Assembly (NCBI RefSeq): GCF_024448715.1
Contig: NZ_JAMOHZ010000002.1
Location: 496,001-560,000, forward strand
From: Stutzerimonas stutzeri
GTDB taxonomy: Bacteria > Pseudomonadota > Gammaproteobacteria > Pseudomonadales > Pseudomonadaceae
Direction of reading: 5' to 3'
Length of the DNA: 64,000 nucleotides
The translations under genes were made by a program, and so were the position numbers. The notes under the pieces are model-generated. The model had not been told where the DNA came from. It was given only the letters and a program-made list of their open reading frames with translations, and ran no database searches. Of this stretch, positions 20,228 to 29,613 are shown in pieces. Positions within the stretch are counted from its first letter, which is position 1, and the number at the start of each line of letters is the position of its first letter.

Positions 20228-21112
20228 TCATAAACTTTTCCGGGTAAAGGCCAAAACCTGACTATCAGCTACCGGCACCAAGTCCGGATGCTGCCAGCCG
20301 ACCACCTCGCCTGCACCAATAACCAACAATCCTCCAGGAGCCAGGCGCTCGACAAGGCGACTGAGGATTTCGCGGCGACGCCAGCGACGGAAGTAGATCA
20401 ACAGGTTTTGACAAAAAATGACGTCCATATCGGACATTGGCGCGCCGGCCAGCTCCAGCACATTGAGTCTGGCAAAGCACACACGCGCTGCCAGGCTGGG
20501 TATCACTTGAAATCGATCATCCGGCAGCGGCTGAAAATACCGCCTTTGCAGTTCAGGCTCCACCTGTTCGAGCCGGCGTTGGCTATAGATGCCCTCCCGC
20601 GACTTGCCCAGCGCACTTAGGCTGATATCGGTACCGATCACACCGTAACGCGCGCCGCCACCGTTATATGTCAGTGCCTCGGCAGCGCAAATCGCCAACG
20701 AATAGGTTTCTTCACCGCTTGAACACCCCACGCTCCATAGCGACCATGGAAGCGCATCATCACGCAACTGGCGACGCCGCTGCATATAGGCTGAAAGGAG
20801 TGCGAACGAAGGGGGATGCCGAAAGAAGCGAGTCTCCTGCACCGTTAACCGATCCATCAAAGTCGACCATTCCACCGCGCCTCGAGGGCCGGCTGTGACC
20901 TGGCGATAGTAGCTGGTGTAATCAGCCACACCGACCTCACGCATGCGGGTACTCAGGTTCGCCTGCAGAAATGACCGCCGTTGCTCGGACACGACCATGC
21001 CGGAACGCTCTTCGAGCAATGCCTGCCAGTCATGGAACTCCGCGGACGACATATCGGCCAAGGGTCTCAGTGACCATTCAACGCTTGGCTGCATGTCCTG
21101 CCCCTTACTCAT
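20228..21112 (-). CDS. pilK: CheR-type methyltransferase PilK
   Basis: S-adenosylmethionine-dependent methyltransferase of the CheR family, expected to methylate glutamates of PilJ. At 294 residues it has the N-terminal helical CheR domain (RSGMVVSEQRRSFLQANLSTRM), the VQETRFFRHPPSF substrate motif, WSVGCSSGEETYSLA for cofactor binding, VIGTDISLSAL, and DVIFCQNLLIYF. It lies 40 bases after pilJ, and its TGA overlaps a possible chpA ATG. An in-frame ATG six codons downstream (MQPSVEW) is an alternative start. Confidence 0.92.
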   Translation of the reverse strand: MSKGQDMQPSVEWSLRPLADMSSAEFHDWQALLEERSGMVVSEQRRSFLQANLSTRMREVGVADYTSYYRQVTAGPRGAVEWSTLMDRLTVQETRFFRHPPSFALLSAYMQRRRQLRDDALPWSLWSVGCSSGEETYSLAICAAEALTYNGGGARYGVIGTDISLSALGKSREGIYSQRRLEQVEPELQRRYFQPLPDDRFQVIPSLAARVCFARLNVLELAGAPMSDMDVIFCQNLLIYFRRWRRREILSRLVERLAPGGLLVIGAGEVVGWQHPDLVPVADSQVLAFTRKSL

Positions 21113-21152
21113 GAACTTTCACAGCAGCCGTTGCCGGCCGCCGTGCTCTCAG

Positions 21153-23201
21153 TCAGGCCTGATCCTGAGTTTCCGGCAATGTGAAGCCGGATACCGAATG
21201 GCGCATCTCGTTAGCCATCTTCGCGAGGTTACCGATGCTCTTCGCGGTAGCAGTGGTGCCCGAAGATGTCTGCGAGGTAATTTCCTGAATGACGTTCATG
21301 GTGTTGGAGATATGACCGGCCGACGAAGCCTGCTGGCGTGCAGCGTTGGAGATATTCTGGATTAGCGCCGCGAGGCTCTTGGATACCTTCTCGATCTCTT
21401 CGAGTGCGACACCCGCGTCCTGGGCCAGGCGAGCACCTCGCACTACCTCGGAGGTGGTCTGTTCCATGGAGATAACGGCTTCGTTTGTATCGGTCTGAAT
21501 AGTCTTGACCAACGCTTCGATCTGCTTCGTAGCAGCTGAGGAACGCTCCGCAAGGCGTTGTACTTCGTCCGCAACAACCGCAAAGCCTCGACCTGCGTCG
21601 CCGGCCATGGAGGCTTGAATGGCTGCGTTCAACGCGAGGATGTTGGTCTGGTCAGCAATGTCGTTAATCAGGCTTACGATGTCACCGATCTCCTGAGACG
21701 ACTCACCGAGGCGCTTGATCCGCTTGGAGGTGTCCTGGATCTGCTCACGGATGTTATCCATGCCAGTGATGGTGTTGTGCACCACCTCGTTACCTTTGTT
21801 GGCGATGGCTACGGAGCGCTCCGCTACAGCCGATGATTCGGCGGCGTTCGCCGATACTTGGTCAATCGATACCGCCATTTCGTTGATCGCCGCCGACGCG
21901 CCGGCAATCTCCTGAGCTTGATGCTCGGAAGCCTCAGCCAGATGCATCGCGGTTGCCTGTGTCTCTTGGGCCGCGCCTGACACCTGAACCGCCGTCTGGT
22001 TGATCGTTTCGACTAGGTCGCGCAACTGGTCGATGGAATAGTTGATCGAGTCAGCGATGGCACCGGTGAAATCCTCAGTAACTGTCGCAGCCACCGTCAG
22101 GTCACCGTCGGCAAGATCGCCGATCTCGTCCAGCAGACGCAGAATTGCCGTCTGGTTACGCTCATTCTTTTCGGCGGTTTCACTCAAGCGGCGACGCGTT
22201 TCCTGAACCATGACCAGACCGATCAACATGATCGAGGCCAGGGCCAGGGCACCGAGTACGTACCCCGCGAAAGTATTGACGTAACGAGCATCGGCACGAC
22301 CCTGGAGTCCTTGGGTCAAGGTCGAAGTCTTGTCGAGTAGGGTCTGCGAAACCTCGAAGATGCTGTTGGATGACTCACGCACCTGGAACAGTTCCGGTGA
22401 AGTTTCAAGAATCTCGTCCACAGAGCCGGAAACGAACTGGAAAAGTTCCGAAATTGCCGCCAGACGATCCAGCGCTTCGACATCGCTGACGCGGGTAATG
22501 CCCATGGCCTCATTGCCCTCAAGCATCGCGCTGAGTACCCGACCAAAAAGGCTTGCATCACGACCGAACATGTCAGCGGCCTGAACTGAGTCCTGGTCAC
22601 CGGAAAGCACCTTGTTCACCGAGCCAAGAATACGTTCAGCGAGCAAGGACTGGCGCTGAGCCACAGAAACCTGAGCGGCCGGCGCGCCACTTTCGAGAAG
22701 AATGTCGACGACCTCTTCGTACTCGACCTGCAACTGCGGAATGGTTTCGGCGAGCGTTGCAGCTACCTGATGCAGGGAAAGAACGGTCTGTTCGCTGGAG
22801 AGAATCGCGTCAGTGTTCTGCCGCAGCGTATCCCAGTCTTGTTGTACCGCAGCGACCTCAGCTTGCAGCGACTGCGGGACGGCAGGCAGACCGATTCGCT
22901 CGTCACCCTCGGACAAATACCCCCAACGCTGGCTGAAGTCATTTCGTGCATCTTTCAACGAGCCGAACGCTTCCGGAGTACCGGCTGCCGCTTCCACCGC
23001 GTTTTTTGCGATGCGCTGGGAGAGAACTCGCAGCTCACCTGCGTGTCCAATATATTCATTGTCATAGTCGGCCTGAGTATTGATGTACGCGAAATTCACG
23101 AACAACAACACCATCGACACGATAAGAAGGATAAACAGCCCGGCGATCAACGTATTGCTACGTATCCCTGCCAGCAATGCATTTGCGTTCATTTTTTTCA
23201 T
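21153..23201 (-). CDS. pilJ: Type IV pilus methyl-accepting chemotaxis protein PilJ
   Basis: Inner-membrane chemoreceptor of the Pil-Chp system, which senses pilus or surface contact and feeds ChpA. The 682 residues (same as P. aeruginosa) begin [20 protein letters not shown] with a first membrane helix, then a periplasmic PilJ domain with [16 protein letters not shown] and a second copy-like helical module. A second membrane helix follows ([20 protein letters not shown] near 340-360), then HAMP and the cytoplasmic hairpin with the highly conserved tip [19 protein letters not shown] chose 23201, not the extended frame, by conserved start; the ribosome site is GGAAAA. An internal ATG at 23192 is less likely. 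Confidence 0.95.
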   Translation of the reverse strand: MKKMNANALLAGIRSNTLIAGLFILLIVSMVLLFVNFAYINTQADYDNEYIGHAGELRVLSQRIAKNAVEAAAGTPEAFGSLKDARNDFSQRWGYLSEGDERIGLPAVPQSLQAEVAAVQQDWDTLRQNTDAILSSEQTVLSLHQVAATLAETIPQLQVEYEEVVDILLESGAPAAQVSVAQRQSLLAERILGSVNKVLSGDQDSVQAADMFGRDASLFGRVLSAMLEGNEAMGITRVSDVEALDRLAAISELFQFVSGSVDEILETSPELFQVRESSNSIFEVSQTLLDKTSTLTQGLQGRADARYVNTFAGYVLGALALASIMLIGLVMVQETRRRLSETAEKNERNQTAILRLLDEIGDLADGDLTVAATVTEDFTGAIADSINYSIDQLRDLVETINQTAVQVSGAAQETQATAMHLAEASEHQAQEIAGASAAINEMAVSIDQVSANAAESSAVAERSVAIANKGNEVVHNTITGMDNIREQIQDTSKRIKRLGESSQEIGDIVSLINDIADQTNILALNAAIQASMAGDAGRGFAVVADEVQRLAERSSAATKQIEALVKTIQTDTNEAVISMEQTTSEVVRGARLAQDAGVALEEIEKVSKSLAALIQNISNAARQQASSAGHISNTMNVIQEITSQTSSGTTATAKSIGNLAKMANEMRHSVSGFTLPETQDQA

Positions 23202-23278
23202 TTTTCCGGCCCCCGCCTGGACCACCCGTACGTTTCCTTCCAAGAACCAAAAGGCCGGCATCAGCCGACCCACCTAAA

Positions 23279-23815
23279 TCAATACGCCACGTCCAGGAAT
23301 GTCTGATGCGCGGCAAGCGCATGCGGACTAAATACCAACCAGGGCTGCTCGCGCTGAAAGACGCCATGAATGAAAGGTTGAATCGATGCCTCGACCGGCG
23401 GCAGCTGCTCGGAAAAAGCATCTACCGGGAAATGTTGCATGCCGAACACCTCATCGACGGTAAGCCCCGCAAACACTTCTTTATGATCGACTATCAGTAC
23501 TCGCCGCTGCTTGCGCAGCGGCGAGAGTTCAAGACCGAAATAGCCGCAGAGATCCATGACCGGCAGCAACCTGCCACGAACGTTGGCTACCCCCTTGACC
23601 CAGGGCTTTACGCCCGGCAAAAGCGTATAGCGCGGCTCATGCAGTATCTCGCCGACCTCTCCCATCGGTGCGACAAACAGGCGCCCTCCCATCCGAAAAC
23701 CAATACCGGCCCAGGTCTGGATAGCTTCCTGCTGAGATGGCAGACCAGCAGCCAGCATTCGACACCGAACATCAATTTCCAGGAGTCGCTGAAACGGCGT
23801 TGGCAAATCCGACAT
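23279..23815 (-). CDS. pilI: Type IV pilus CheW-like coupling protein PilI
   Basis: CheW homologue that connects PilJ with ChpA. The 178-residue protein carries the CheW fold hallmarks GIGFRMGGRLFVAPMGEVGEI, WVKGVANVRGRLLPVMDL and RVLIVDHKEVFAGLTVDEVFGM. It lies between pilH (41 bases upstream) and pilJ (77 bases downstream) in the conserved pilGHIJK order. It differs from ChpC, the second CheW-like protein of the operon, in keeping the canonical ANVRG segment. Confidence 0.93.
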   Translation of the reverse strand: MSDLPTPFQRLLEIDVRCRMLAAGLPSQQEAIQTWAGIGFRMGGRLFVAPMGEVGEILHEPRYTLLPGVKPWVKGVANVRGRLLPVMDLCGYFGLELSPLRKQRRVLIVDHKEVFAGLTVDEVFGMQHFPVDAFSEQLPPVEASIQPFIHGVFQREQPWLVFSPHALAAHQTFLDVAY

Positions 23816-23856
23816 GCTGGCAACATCCCTTTGTCCGAATTACGAATCCGCCGAAA

Positions 23857-24222
23857 TCAACCGGCAAGTACGGCGTTCAGGGTCTTAAGCAGTGTCGCTT
23901 CATCCACTGGTTTGGTCAGGTAATCCTTAGCACCCTGACGCTTGCCCCAGACCTTATCGGTTTCCTGATCCTTGGTGGTCACAATGATCACAGGAATGTG
24001 ACTGGTTTCAGCATCTTTGGTCAGCTGGCGAGTAGCCTGAAAACCATTCAGGCCCGGCATGACGATATCCATCAAGACGGCGTCAGGTTTCTCCTGGCGG
24101 GCAAGCGCTACGCCATCCGCGCCATTTTCGGCTTTGAGAACGACATGCCCATGCTTTTCCAGCATGGCTGTCAGCTTGTACATCTCGGTCGGCGAGTCAT
24201 CAACAATCAGAACGCGAGCCAT
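23857..24222 (-). CDS. pilH: Response regulator PilH
   Basis: Single-domain CheY-like receiver, 121 residues, phosphorylated by ChpA; in P. aeruginosa it is linked to pilus retraction and to damping of the pathway. Acidic pocket VDDSP, phospho-acceptor Asp in VLMDIVMPGLNG, Thr in IIVTTKD and Lys in LTKPVDE are all present, so it should be a functional receiver. It lies 44 bases after pilG. No output domain. Confidence 0.94.
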   Translation of the reverse strand: MARVLIVDDSPTEMYKLTAMLEKHGHVVLKAENGADGVALARQEKPDAVLMDIVMPGLNGFQATRQLTKDAETSHIPVIIVTTKDQETDKVWGKRQGAKDYLTKPVDEATLLKTLNAVLAG

Positions 24223-24266
24223 GATTTCTCCGTGGGAAAGGCTTCAGCGGCACACAGGGCCGAACT

Positions 24267-24674
24267 TCAGGATACTTGCTCTACCGGTGCAAAATCAGGC
24301 ACGTGCGCCTTGATTGCACCAAGCAACTCTTCTTTGCTGAAAGGCTTGGTGAGGTACTGGTCCGACCCCACGATCCGCCCCTTGGCCTTGTCGAACAGGC
24401 CATCCTTGGAGGACAGCATGATTACAGGGGTGGACTTGAAAGAACTGTTGTTCTTGATCAGCGCACAGGTCTGATAACCATCAAGTCGGGGCATCATGAT
24501 ATCGACGAAAATTATGCGCGGGTGTGTATCCGCTATTTTGGCGAGCGCATCGAAGCCATCCACCGCCGTGATCACATCACAACCTACCTTCTTCAGCAGC
24601 GTTTCGGCGGTGCGACGAATCGTTTTCGAATCGTCGATCACCATGACCTTCAAGCCCTCGGAGTGCTGTTCCAT
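24267..24674 (-). CDS. pilG: Response regulator PilG
   Basis: First gene of the Pil-Chp operon. It encodes a 135-residue CheY-like receiver that in P. aeruginosa promotes pilus extension and adenylate cyclase activation. Receiver residues are complete: VIDDSKTIRRTAE, FVDIMMPRLDG with the phospho-Asp, IMLSSKDG and LTKPFSKEE. The 236-base gap upstream, shared with divergent gshB, must hold the operon promoter. A TAAACT hexamer reading toward pilG is a possible -10, but I see no convincing -35. Confidence 0.94.
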   Translation of the reverse strand: MEQHSEGLKVMVIDDSKTIRRTAETLLKKVGCDVITAVDGFDALAKIADTHPRIIFVDIMMPRLDGYQTCALIKNNSSFKSTPVIMLSSKDGLFDKAKGRIVGSDQYLTKPFSKEELLGAIKAHVPDFAPVEQVS

Positions 24675-24910
24675 TTCGCCCTACCATCGCCTCGGTGAGT
24701 CGTAGTTTATCGTTATGTCAGTGCACCGGAGGCCCTGCCATCGATGGGCTGCACCCAATCGCCGGACCTTTTTAGCACACTCCTCATGCGCAAGCCATCT
24801 ACTGCCAGGGCAGCGGGATTTTCCTTGACCCAACGCACAACCGCCGCCAATCTGCGTCGACATTTCAGGCCACGGCAGCTTCGTTCTGCCCCCTCGTTGG
24901 AGATCATCAC

Positions 24911-25861
24911 ATGACTGTTCGCGTCGGGATCATCATGGACCCAATCGCGCAGATCGCCTTCAAGAAGGACAGCTCTCTCGCCATGCTGCTGGCAGCCCAG
25001 GCTCGCAGCTGGACGATCTATTACATGGAGCAGCGCGATCTCTATCAGCTCGGCGGCGAAGCGCGGGCCCGCATGCGCTCGATACAAGTCTTCAACGACC
25101 CCCTGCGTTGGTACGAGGCAGGAGAAGAGATCGACAGCGCATTATCCGAGCTCGACGTCATCCTGATGCGCAAGGACCCGCCTTTCAACAGCGAGTATGT
25201 GTACGCAACCTATCTACTTGAGCTTGCCGAACAGGCCGGTACGCTGGTGGTAAACCGTCCGCAAAGCCTGCGCGATTGCAACGAGAAGTTCTTCGCCACT
25301 CAATTTCCACAGTGCACGCCACCGACGCTTGTCAGCCGACGGTCCGACATTTTGCGGGAGTTCGCCCGCGAGCAGCGTGACATTATTCTCAAACCGCTGG
25401 ATGAAATGGGTGGCGCCTCGATTTTTCGTCATCGCGAAGGAGATCCGAATCTTTCGGTGATTCTTGAGGTGCTGACCGAACATGGCAGCCGACAAATCAT
25501 GGCGCAGCGCTATATCCCGGCCATCAAGGACGGTGACAAGCGAATTCTGATGATTGATGGCGAGCCAGTGCCTTACTGCCTGGCTCGCATTCCTGCTGCT
25601 GGGGAAACCCGCGGAAACCTCGCCGCTGGCGGGCGCGGCGTTGCGCAACCACTTTCCGATCGCGACAGAGAGATTGCCGCCATCGTAGGGCCTGAGTTGC
25701 GCAAGCGTGGGCTGTTGTTCGTTGGGCTGGATGTAATCGGTGATTACCTCACCGAAATTAACATCACCAGCCCGACCTGCATTCGCGAGATCGATAATGC
25801 CTTCGACACGCATATTGGCGAACGACTAATGGACGCGATTGTCGGGAAGCTGAAGCGCTAG
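24911..25861 (+). CDS. gshB: Glutathione synthetase
   Basis: ATP-grasp ligase that joins gamma-glutamylcysteine and glycine to give glutathione. The 316-residue product has the usual start VGIIMDPIAQIAFKKDSS, the DPPF motif, the ATP-binding loop IILKPLDEMGGASIFR, and the C-terminal catalytic segments GLDVIGDYLTEINITSPTC. TTGGAGATC supplies a ribosome site. It is divergent from pilG, as I recall for P. aeruginosa. Its stop codon forms the left edge of a large nested inverted repeat. Confidence 0.96.
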   Translation: MTVRVGIIMDPIAQIAFKKDSSLAMLLAAQARSWTIYYMEQRDLYQLGGEARARMRSIQVFNDPLRWYEAGEEIDSALSELDVILMRKDPPFNSEYVYATYLLELAEQAGTLVVNRPQSLRDCNEKFFATQFPQCTPPTLVSRRSDILREFAREQRDIILKPLDEMGGASIFRHREGDPNLSVILEVLTEHGSRQIMAQRYIPAIKDGDKRILMIDGEPVPYCLARIPAAGETRGNLAAGGRGVAQPLSDRDREIAAIVGPELRKRGLLFVGLDVIGDYLTEINITSPTCIREIDNAFDTHIGERLMDAIVGKLKR

Positions 25862-25990
25862 AAGCCGCAAGCTAATAAAAGAGGTGGCTGACGCGGAAAG
25901 CCTTTCCGCTCTCGCACCTAGCTTGTGCTTGTGTCTCGCAACCGCTTTTATGACCGACCTAACAGCTTTGAACTTGAAGCTTGCGGCTTC
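25861..25990. repeat. 130-base nested inverted-repeat element between gshB and tonB3
   Basis: Outer arms GAAGCCGCAAGCT (25861-25873) and AGCTTGCGGCTTC (25978-25990) are exact complements over 13 bases. Inside are ATAAAAG (25875-25881) with CTTTTAT (25945-25951), AGGTG (25882-25886) with CACCT (25915-25919), and a perfect central hairpin GCGGAAA-GCC-TTTCCGC (25893-25909). The right arm contains TTGAAGCTTG (25974-25983), shared with the leaders of rsmE and algH. Confidence 0.75.
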
Positions 25991-26038
25991 ACGTTCAAAG
26001 TCTGCAGACTGCGCGCACTTCGAGCCGACTGAAATGCG

Positions 26039-26935
26039 ATGAACGCCGCTACACGCCAACCTATTCCTGCCAGCTCCGGCGTCCGCCCGGCGGACCGCCT
26101 CGGTTTTACGATATTTCTTGCCGCCGCGCTGCATGCCGCCCTGATCCTGGGTCTCGGCTTTACCCTGGCCGAACCGAATCAGATCAGCAAGACGCTCGAA
26201 ATCACGCTGTCCACCTTCAAGAGCGAAGACAAGCCCAAAGAGGCCGACTTCCTAGCCCAGGACAACCAACAGGGCAGCGGTACGCTGGAGCACAAGGCAT
26301 CGCCGAAAACGACCGAGCAGGCGCCCTTTCAAGATACCCAGGTACGCAAGGTGACTCCGGCTTCCTCGCCGCCACCTAGCAGCCGCAGCGAGGCGCCTAA
26401 AACCGCCGTCGCGACCCGCGCGCCACAGCCGGACAAGACACCGGAAAAGTCCCAGAAGAACAAGCCACAACCACAGACGCAACCGGCACCTGTTTATGAC
26501 AGCTCGCAGCTGAGCGCAGAAATTGCCAGCCTCGAAGCGGAACTTGCGCAAGAGCGACAGGAATACGCCAAGCGTCCGCGCGTCAGCCGTCAGAACAGCG
26601 CCGCCACCATGCGCGACGTCAGTGCCTGGTACCGTGACGAGTGGCGCAAGAAGGTCGAGCGCATTGGCAATCTCAATTACCCCGGCGAAGCCCGCCGCCA
26701 ACAGATCTACGGCAGCCTGCGAATGCTGGTGGTTATAGACCGCAACGGCACCGTGCGGGAGCTTCGGGTACTCGAATCCTCCGGCCAACCAGTGCTCGAC
26801 GAGGCCGCCATGCGCATCGTTAGACTCGCGGCCCCTTTCGCCCCGTTCTCGGGCGAGCTGGCGCAAAAGTTCGACCAGGTAGAGATCATCAGAACCTGGC
26901 GCTTCGAGCGCGGCGATCGGCTATCGAGCCAATAA
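26039..26935 (+). CDS. tonB3: TonB-family energy transducer, TonB3-like
   Basis: TonB family protein: N-terminal membrane anchor (FTIFLAAALHAALILGLGF, about residues 24-42), a Pro/Lys/Gln-rich periplasmic spacer (about 65-160), and a C-terminal TonB domain with YPGEARRQQIYGSLRMLVVIDRNG and a closing RTWRFERGD. The conserved anchor histidine is present in LHAAL. Position next to gshB and pilG matches P. aeruginosa PA0406 (tonB3), which is linked to twitching motility; the name is transferred by context. No exbB or exbD lies nearby. There is no ribosome site, and an ATG six bases upstream is closed by a stop, leaving 26039 as the start. Confidence 0.85.
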   Translation: MNAATRQPIPASSGVRPADRLGFTIFLAAALHAALILGLGFTLAEPNQISKTLEITLSTFKSEDKPKEADFLAQDNQQGSGTLEHKASPKTTEQAPFQDTQVRKVTPASSPPPSSRSEAPKTAVATRAPQPDKTPEKSQKNKPQPQTQPAPVYDSSQLSAEIASLEAELAQERQEYAKRPRVSRQNSAATMRDVSAWYRDEWRKKVERIGNLNYPGEARRQQIYGSLRMLVVIDRNGTVRELRVLESSGQPVLDEAAMRIVRLAAPFAPFSGELAQKFDQVEIIRTWRFERGDRLSSQ

Positions 26936-26940
26936 AGCCG

Positions 26941-27058
26941 CCGTCTTGCACCGGAATGCCGCCAAGCTGTTTCGCTTTTCCTTTTACGCTTGTGGCTTGC
27001 AGCTTGCCGCCGCTTTTTGAAGCTTGAAGCCGCCACGCCGAAGCCCGAAACTAGCCGC
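26941..27058. repeat. TTGAAGCTTG leader repeat before algH
   Basis: Intergenic stretch with CAAGCTG (26963-26969) complementary to CAGCTTG (27000-27006) and a run of related words (GGCTTGCAGCTTGCCGCC, then TTGAAGCTTG at 27017-27026, then GAAGCCGCC). Similar in words and position to the leaders of rsmE and tonB3. No Shine-Dalgarno before the algH ATG. Confidence 0.6.
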
Positions 27059-27628
27059 ATGAAAATCGCCACGACGTCCTATCTCAAGCATCACTTCCTG
27101 ATTGCCATGCCGCATATGGCAGACCCCAATTTTGCCCAGGCCCTGATTTACCTGGTGGAGCACAACAGGGATGGCGCAATGGGCCTCATCGTCAATCGCC
27201 CAAATGGGCTGAATCTGACCGACATACTTGAACAACTGCGCCCAGACGAACCCGTTACTCTCGCTAGCCAATATCTGCCGATTCTCTCCGGCGGGCCGGT
27301 ACAGACCGACAGAGGGTTCGTGCTGCACCCTGCCGACATCCATTTTCAGGCGACTCTCGACTTGGGTCAGTTGGGCATGACCACCTCACAGGATGTGCTT
27401 TTTGCTATTGCCGACGGTTACGGCCCCAAACGACACCTTATTGCCCTGGGCTATGCAGGTTGGGAGCCGGGTCAGCTTGAGGCGGAGCTGATCGACAATG
27501 TCTGGCTGAGTTGCCCGGCACAGCCAGACATACTCTTCGACGTTCCGCACGATCAACGCATCAATGCCGCCGCCGCATCCCTGGGGGTCGATCTTAGGCT
27601 GCTCAGCAGCCAGGTCGGGCACGCATGA
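27059..27628 (+). CDS. algH: YqgE/AlgH family protein
   Basis: Conserved protein of unknown biochemical role (DUF179); AlgH was first named as a regulator of alginate in P. aeruginosa. The 189-residue product shows the signature HHFLIAMPHMADPNF, NRDGAMGLIVNRP, SGGPVQTDRGFVLH and DGYGPKRHLIALGYAGWEPGQLE. The start is set by the conserved MKIATTSYLKHHF; the longer frame would translate the repeat leader. The stop overlaps the ruvX ATG (ATGA), a widely conserved yqgE-yqgF pairing. Confidence 0.9.
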   Translation: MKIATTSYLKHHFLIAMPHMADPNFAQALIYLVEHNRDGAMGLIVNRPNGLNLTDILEQLRPDEPVTLASQYLPILSGGPVQTDRGFVLHPADIHFQATLDLGQLGMTTSQDVLFAIADGYGPKRHLIALGYAGWEPGQLEAELIDNVWLSCPAQPDILFDVPHDQRINAAAASLGVDLRLLSSQVGHA

Positions 27629-28074
27629 GCGCTTTGCGTCTGTTACTCGGCTTTGACTACGGCACCAAGCAGATCGGCGTCGCCGTCGGCCAGATGATTA
27701 CCGGCCAAGCCCGCGAGCTTTGCGTACTGAAAGCACAGAATGGCGTGCCCGACTGGTCACAAATCGAGGCATTGCTGCGTGAATGGCAGCCGGACGCACT
27801 GGTGGTAGGTTTGCCGCTGAACATGGACGGCAGTCCCAGCGAGATGAGCGCACGGGCAGAAAAGTTTGCCCGTCGTCTTAATGGCCGCTTCAACCTTCCG
27901 GTACATACCCACGACGAGCGACTGACCACGTACGAAGCAAAGGGTGAGCGCCTTCGCGGCGGCCAGCAAGGCGGCTATCGCGAGCGACCGGTGGACGCGC
28001 TTGCAGCGGCCCTTTTGCTCGAAGGCTGGCTGGCTGCACGACTGTCTGATGACGTGGCCTTCAAGGAGAAATGA
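27625..28074 (+). CDS. ruvX: Holliday junction resolvase-like protein RuvX/YqgF
   Basis: RNase H-fold nuclease of the YqgF family, implicated in pre-16S rRNA processing and Holliday-junction resolution. The 149-residue product has the fold-defining acidic motif [28 protein letters not shown] and the catalytic-region DERLTTYEA. It overlaps algH by 4 bases and pyrR by 4 bases, so the run algH-ruvX-pyrR-pyrB-pyrC' is very probably one transcript. Confidence 0.93.
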   Translation: MSALRLLLGFDYGTKQIGVAVGQMITGQARELCVLKAQNGVPDWSQIEALLREWQPDALVVGLPLNMDGSPSEMSARAEKFARRLNGRFNLPVHTHDERLTTYEAKGERLRGGQQGGYRERPVDALAAALLLEGWLAARLSDDVAFKEK

Positions 28075-28586
28075 TGACCCTGCCCAACCCCGAACAGCTG
28101 CTTCCAGAAATGGCCGCCGCACTGGACCAGCACCTGAGCAGCCACGGCGTCGCCGAGCCGAAATTCATTGGCATCCGCACCGGTGGCGTGTGGGTGGCCC
28201 AGGCGTTGCTGACATTGCGCGACAAAGACGAATCGCTGGGCGTGCTGGACGTCTCTTTCTACCGCGACGACTTCACCCAGAACGGCTTGCATCCGCAGGT
28301 TCGCCCGTCAGAATTACCGTTCGAGATTGAAGGCCAGCATCTGGTTGTGATCGATGACGTCCTGATGAGCGGCCGCACCATCCGTGCCGCTCTCAACGAA
28401 CTGTTCGACTATGGCCGTCCCGCCAGTGTCAGTTTGGTCTGCCTGCTCGACCTCAACGCTCGCGAACTGCCAATCAGGCCGGACGTGGTCGGTGCAACGC
28501 TTTCGCTTGCACCTGAGCAGCGCGTCAAGCTGATCGGCCCGGCACCGCTCGCGCTCGAGTATCAGACCCTCGCTTCCGCCAATTGA
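28071..28586 (+). CDS. pyrR: Bifunctional pyr operon regulator/uracil phosphoribosyltransferase PyrR
   Basis: Type I phosphoribosyltransferase fold; it makes UMP from uracil and PRPP and, in some bacteria, regulates pyr genes. The PRPP loop [17 protein letters not shown] is intact, and [11 protein letters not shown] and SFYRDDF match the family. I see no PyrR-binding anti-antiterminator structure before pyrB: the gap is only 10 bases, so transcriptional attenuation inside this operon is unlikely. Two overlapping ATGs (28071, 28074) are possible starts. Confidence 0.9.
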   Translation: MMTLPNPEQLLPEMAAALDQHLSSHGVAEPKFIGIRTGGVWVAQALLTLRDKDESLGVLDVSFYRDDFTQNGLHPQVRPSELPFEIEGQHLVVIDDVLMSGRTIRAALNELFDYGRPASVSLVCLLDLNARELPIRPDVVGATLSLAPEQRVKLIGPAPLALEYQTLASAN

Positions 28587-28596
28587 GATCCTTGCG

Positions 28597-29613
28597 ATGA
28601 CGCCCACCGACGCCAAGCGCCCGCTGCAGTTGAACGACAACGGTCAGCTGCGCCATTTCCTATCATTGGATGGCCTGCCCCGCGAACTGCTTACCGAAAT
28701 CCTCGACACCGCCGACTCCTTTCTCGAGGTCGGGGCCAGGGCGGTTAAGAAGGTCCCGCTATTGCGCGGCAAAACTGTCTGCAACGTGTTTTTCGAGAAC
28801 TCCACGCGCACGCGCACCACCTTCGAACTGGCAGCCAAGCGGTTGTCGGCGGACGTGATCACGCTGAACGTCTCGACTTCGTCTACCAGCAAGGGCGAAA
28901 CGCTTACCGACACGCTTCGCAACCTCGAAGCCATGGCTGCAGACATGTTCGTCGTGCGCCACGCCGATTCGGGTGCGGCGCATTTCATTGCCGAACACGT
29001 CTGCCCCGACGTGGCAGTAATCAACGGCGGAGACGGACGCCATGCGCACCCAACCCAGGGCATGCTCGATATGCTCACCATCCGCCGACACAAAGGTGAT
29101 TTCACAAAATTATCGGTCGCCATCGTTGGCGATATCCTGCACTCGCGCGTAGCGCGTTCCAACATGCTTGCGCTAAAGACACTAGGCTGTCCGGATATTC
29201 GCCTTATTGGCCCAAAGACCCTGCTACCGGTAGGCCTGGAGCAATATGGCGTCAGCATCTACAACGACATGGATGAAGGCCTGCGCGATGTAGACGTGGT
29301 CATCATGCTGCGCCTGCAACGCGAGCGCATGCAGGGTGGGCTACTGCCCAGCGAGGGCGAGTTCTACCGCCTCTATGGTCTGACCACTCAGCGCATGGCG
29401 CTGGCCAAGCCGGACGCCATCGTTATGCATCCGGGACCGATCAACCGCGGCGTAGAAATAGAATCGGCCGTGGCAGATGGTATCCAGTCCGTCATTCTCA
29501 ATCAGGTGACCTACGGTATTGCGGTTCGCATGGCTGTGCTTTCCATGGCCATGAGCGGCCAAACCGCACAACGACAAATAGAAAACGAAAACGCCGCCGA
29601 GGAGCAGAACTGA
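28597..29613 (+). CDS. pyrB: Aspartate carbamoyltransferase catalytic chain
   Basis: Catalyses carbamoyl phosphate plus aspartate to carbamoyl aspartate, the committed step of pyrimidine synthesis. The 338-residue product has the carbamoyl-phosphate loop [13 protein letters not shown], the lid [15 protein letters not shown] and VMLRLQRER, with HPGPINRG near the end. Pseudomonas-type PyrB is longer at its N-terminus than the Escherichia coli chain and works only with PyrC' (family knowledge). pyrC' follows with a TGATG overlap, fitting a fixed stoichiometry. Confidence 0.96.
   Translation: MTPTDAKRPLQLNDNGQLRHFLSLDGLPRELLTEILDTADSFLEVGARAVKKVPLLRGKTVCNVFFENSTRTRTTFELAAKRLSADVITLNVSTSSTSKGETLTDTLRNLEAMAADMFVVRHADSGAAHFIAEHVCPDVAVINGGDGRHAHPTQGMLDMLTIRRHKGDFTKLSVAIVGDILHSRVARSNMLALKTLGCPDIRLIGPKTLLPVGLEQYGVSIYNDMDEGLRDVDVVIMLRLQRERMQGGLLPSEGEFYRLYGLTTQRMALAKPDAIVMHPGPINRGVEIESAVADGIQSVILNQVTYGIAVRMAVLSMAMSGQTAQRQIENENAAEEQN

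Noticed and set aside
28575-28600. PyrR-dependent attenuator before pyrB
   Set aside because: Only 10 bases separate pyrR and pyrB, with no hairpin or T-run.
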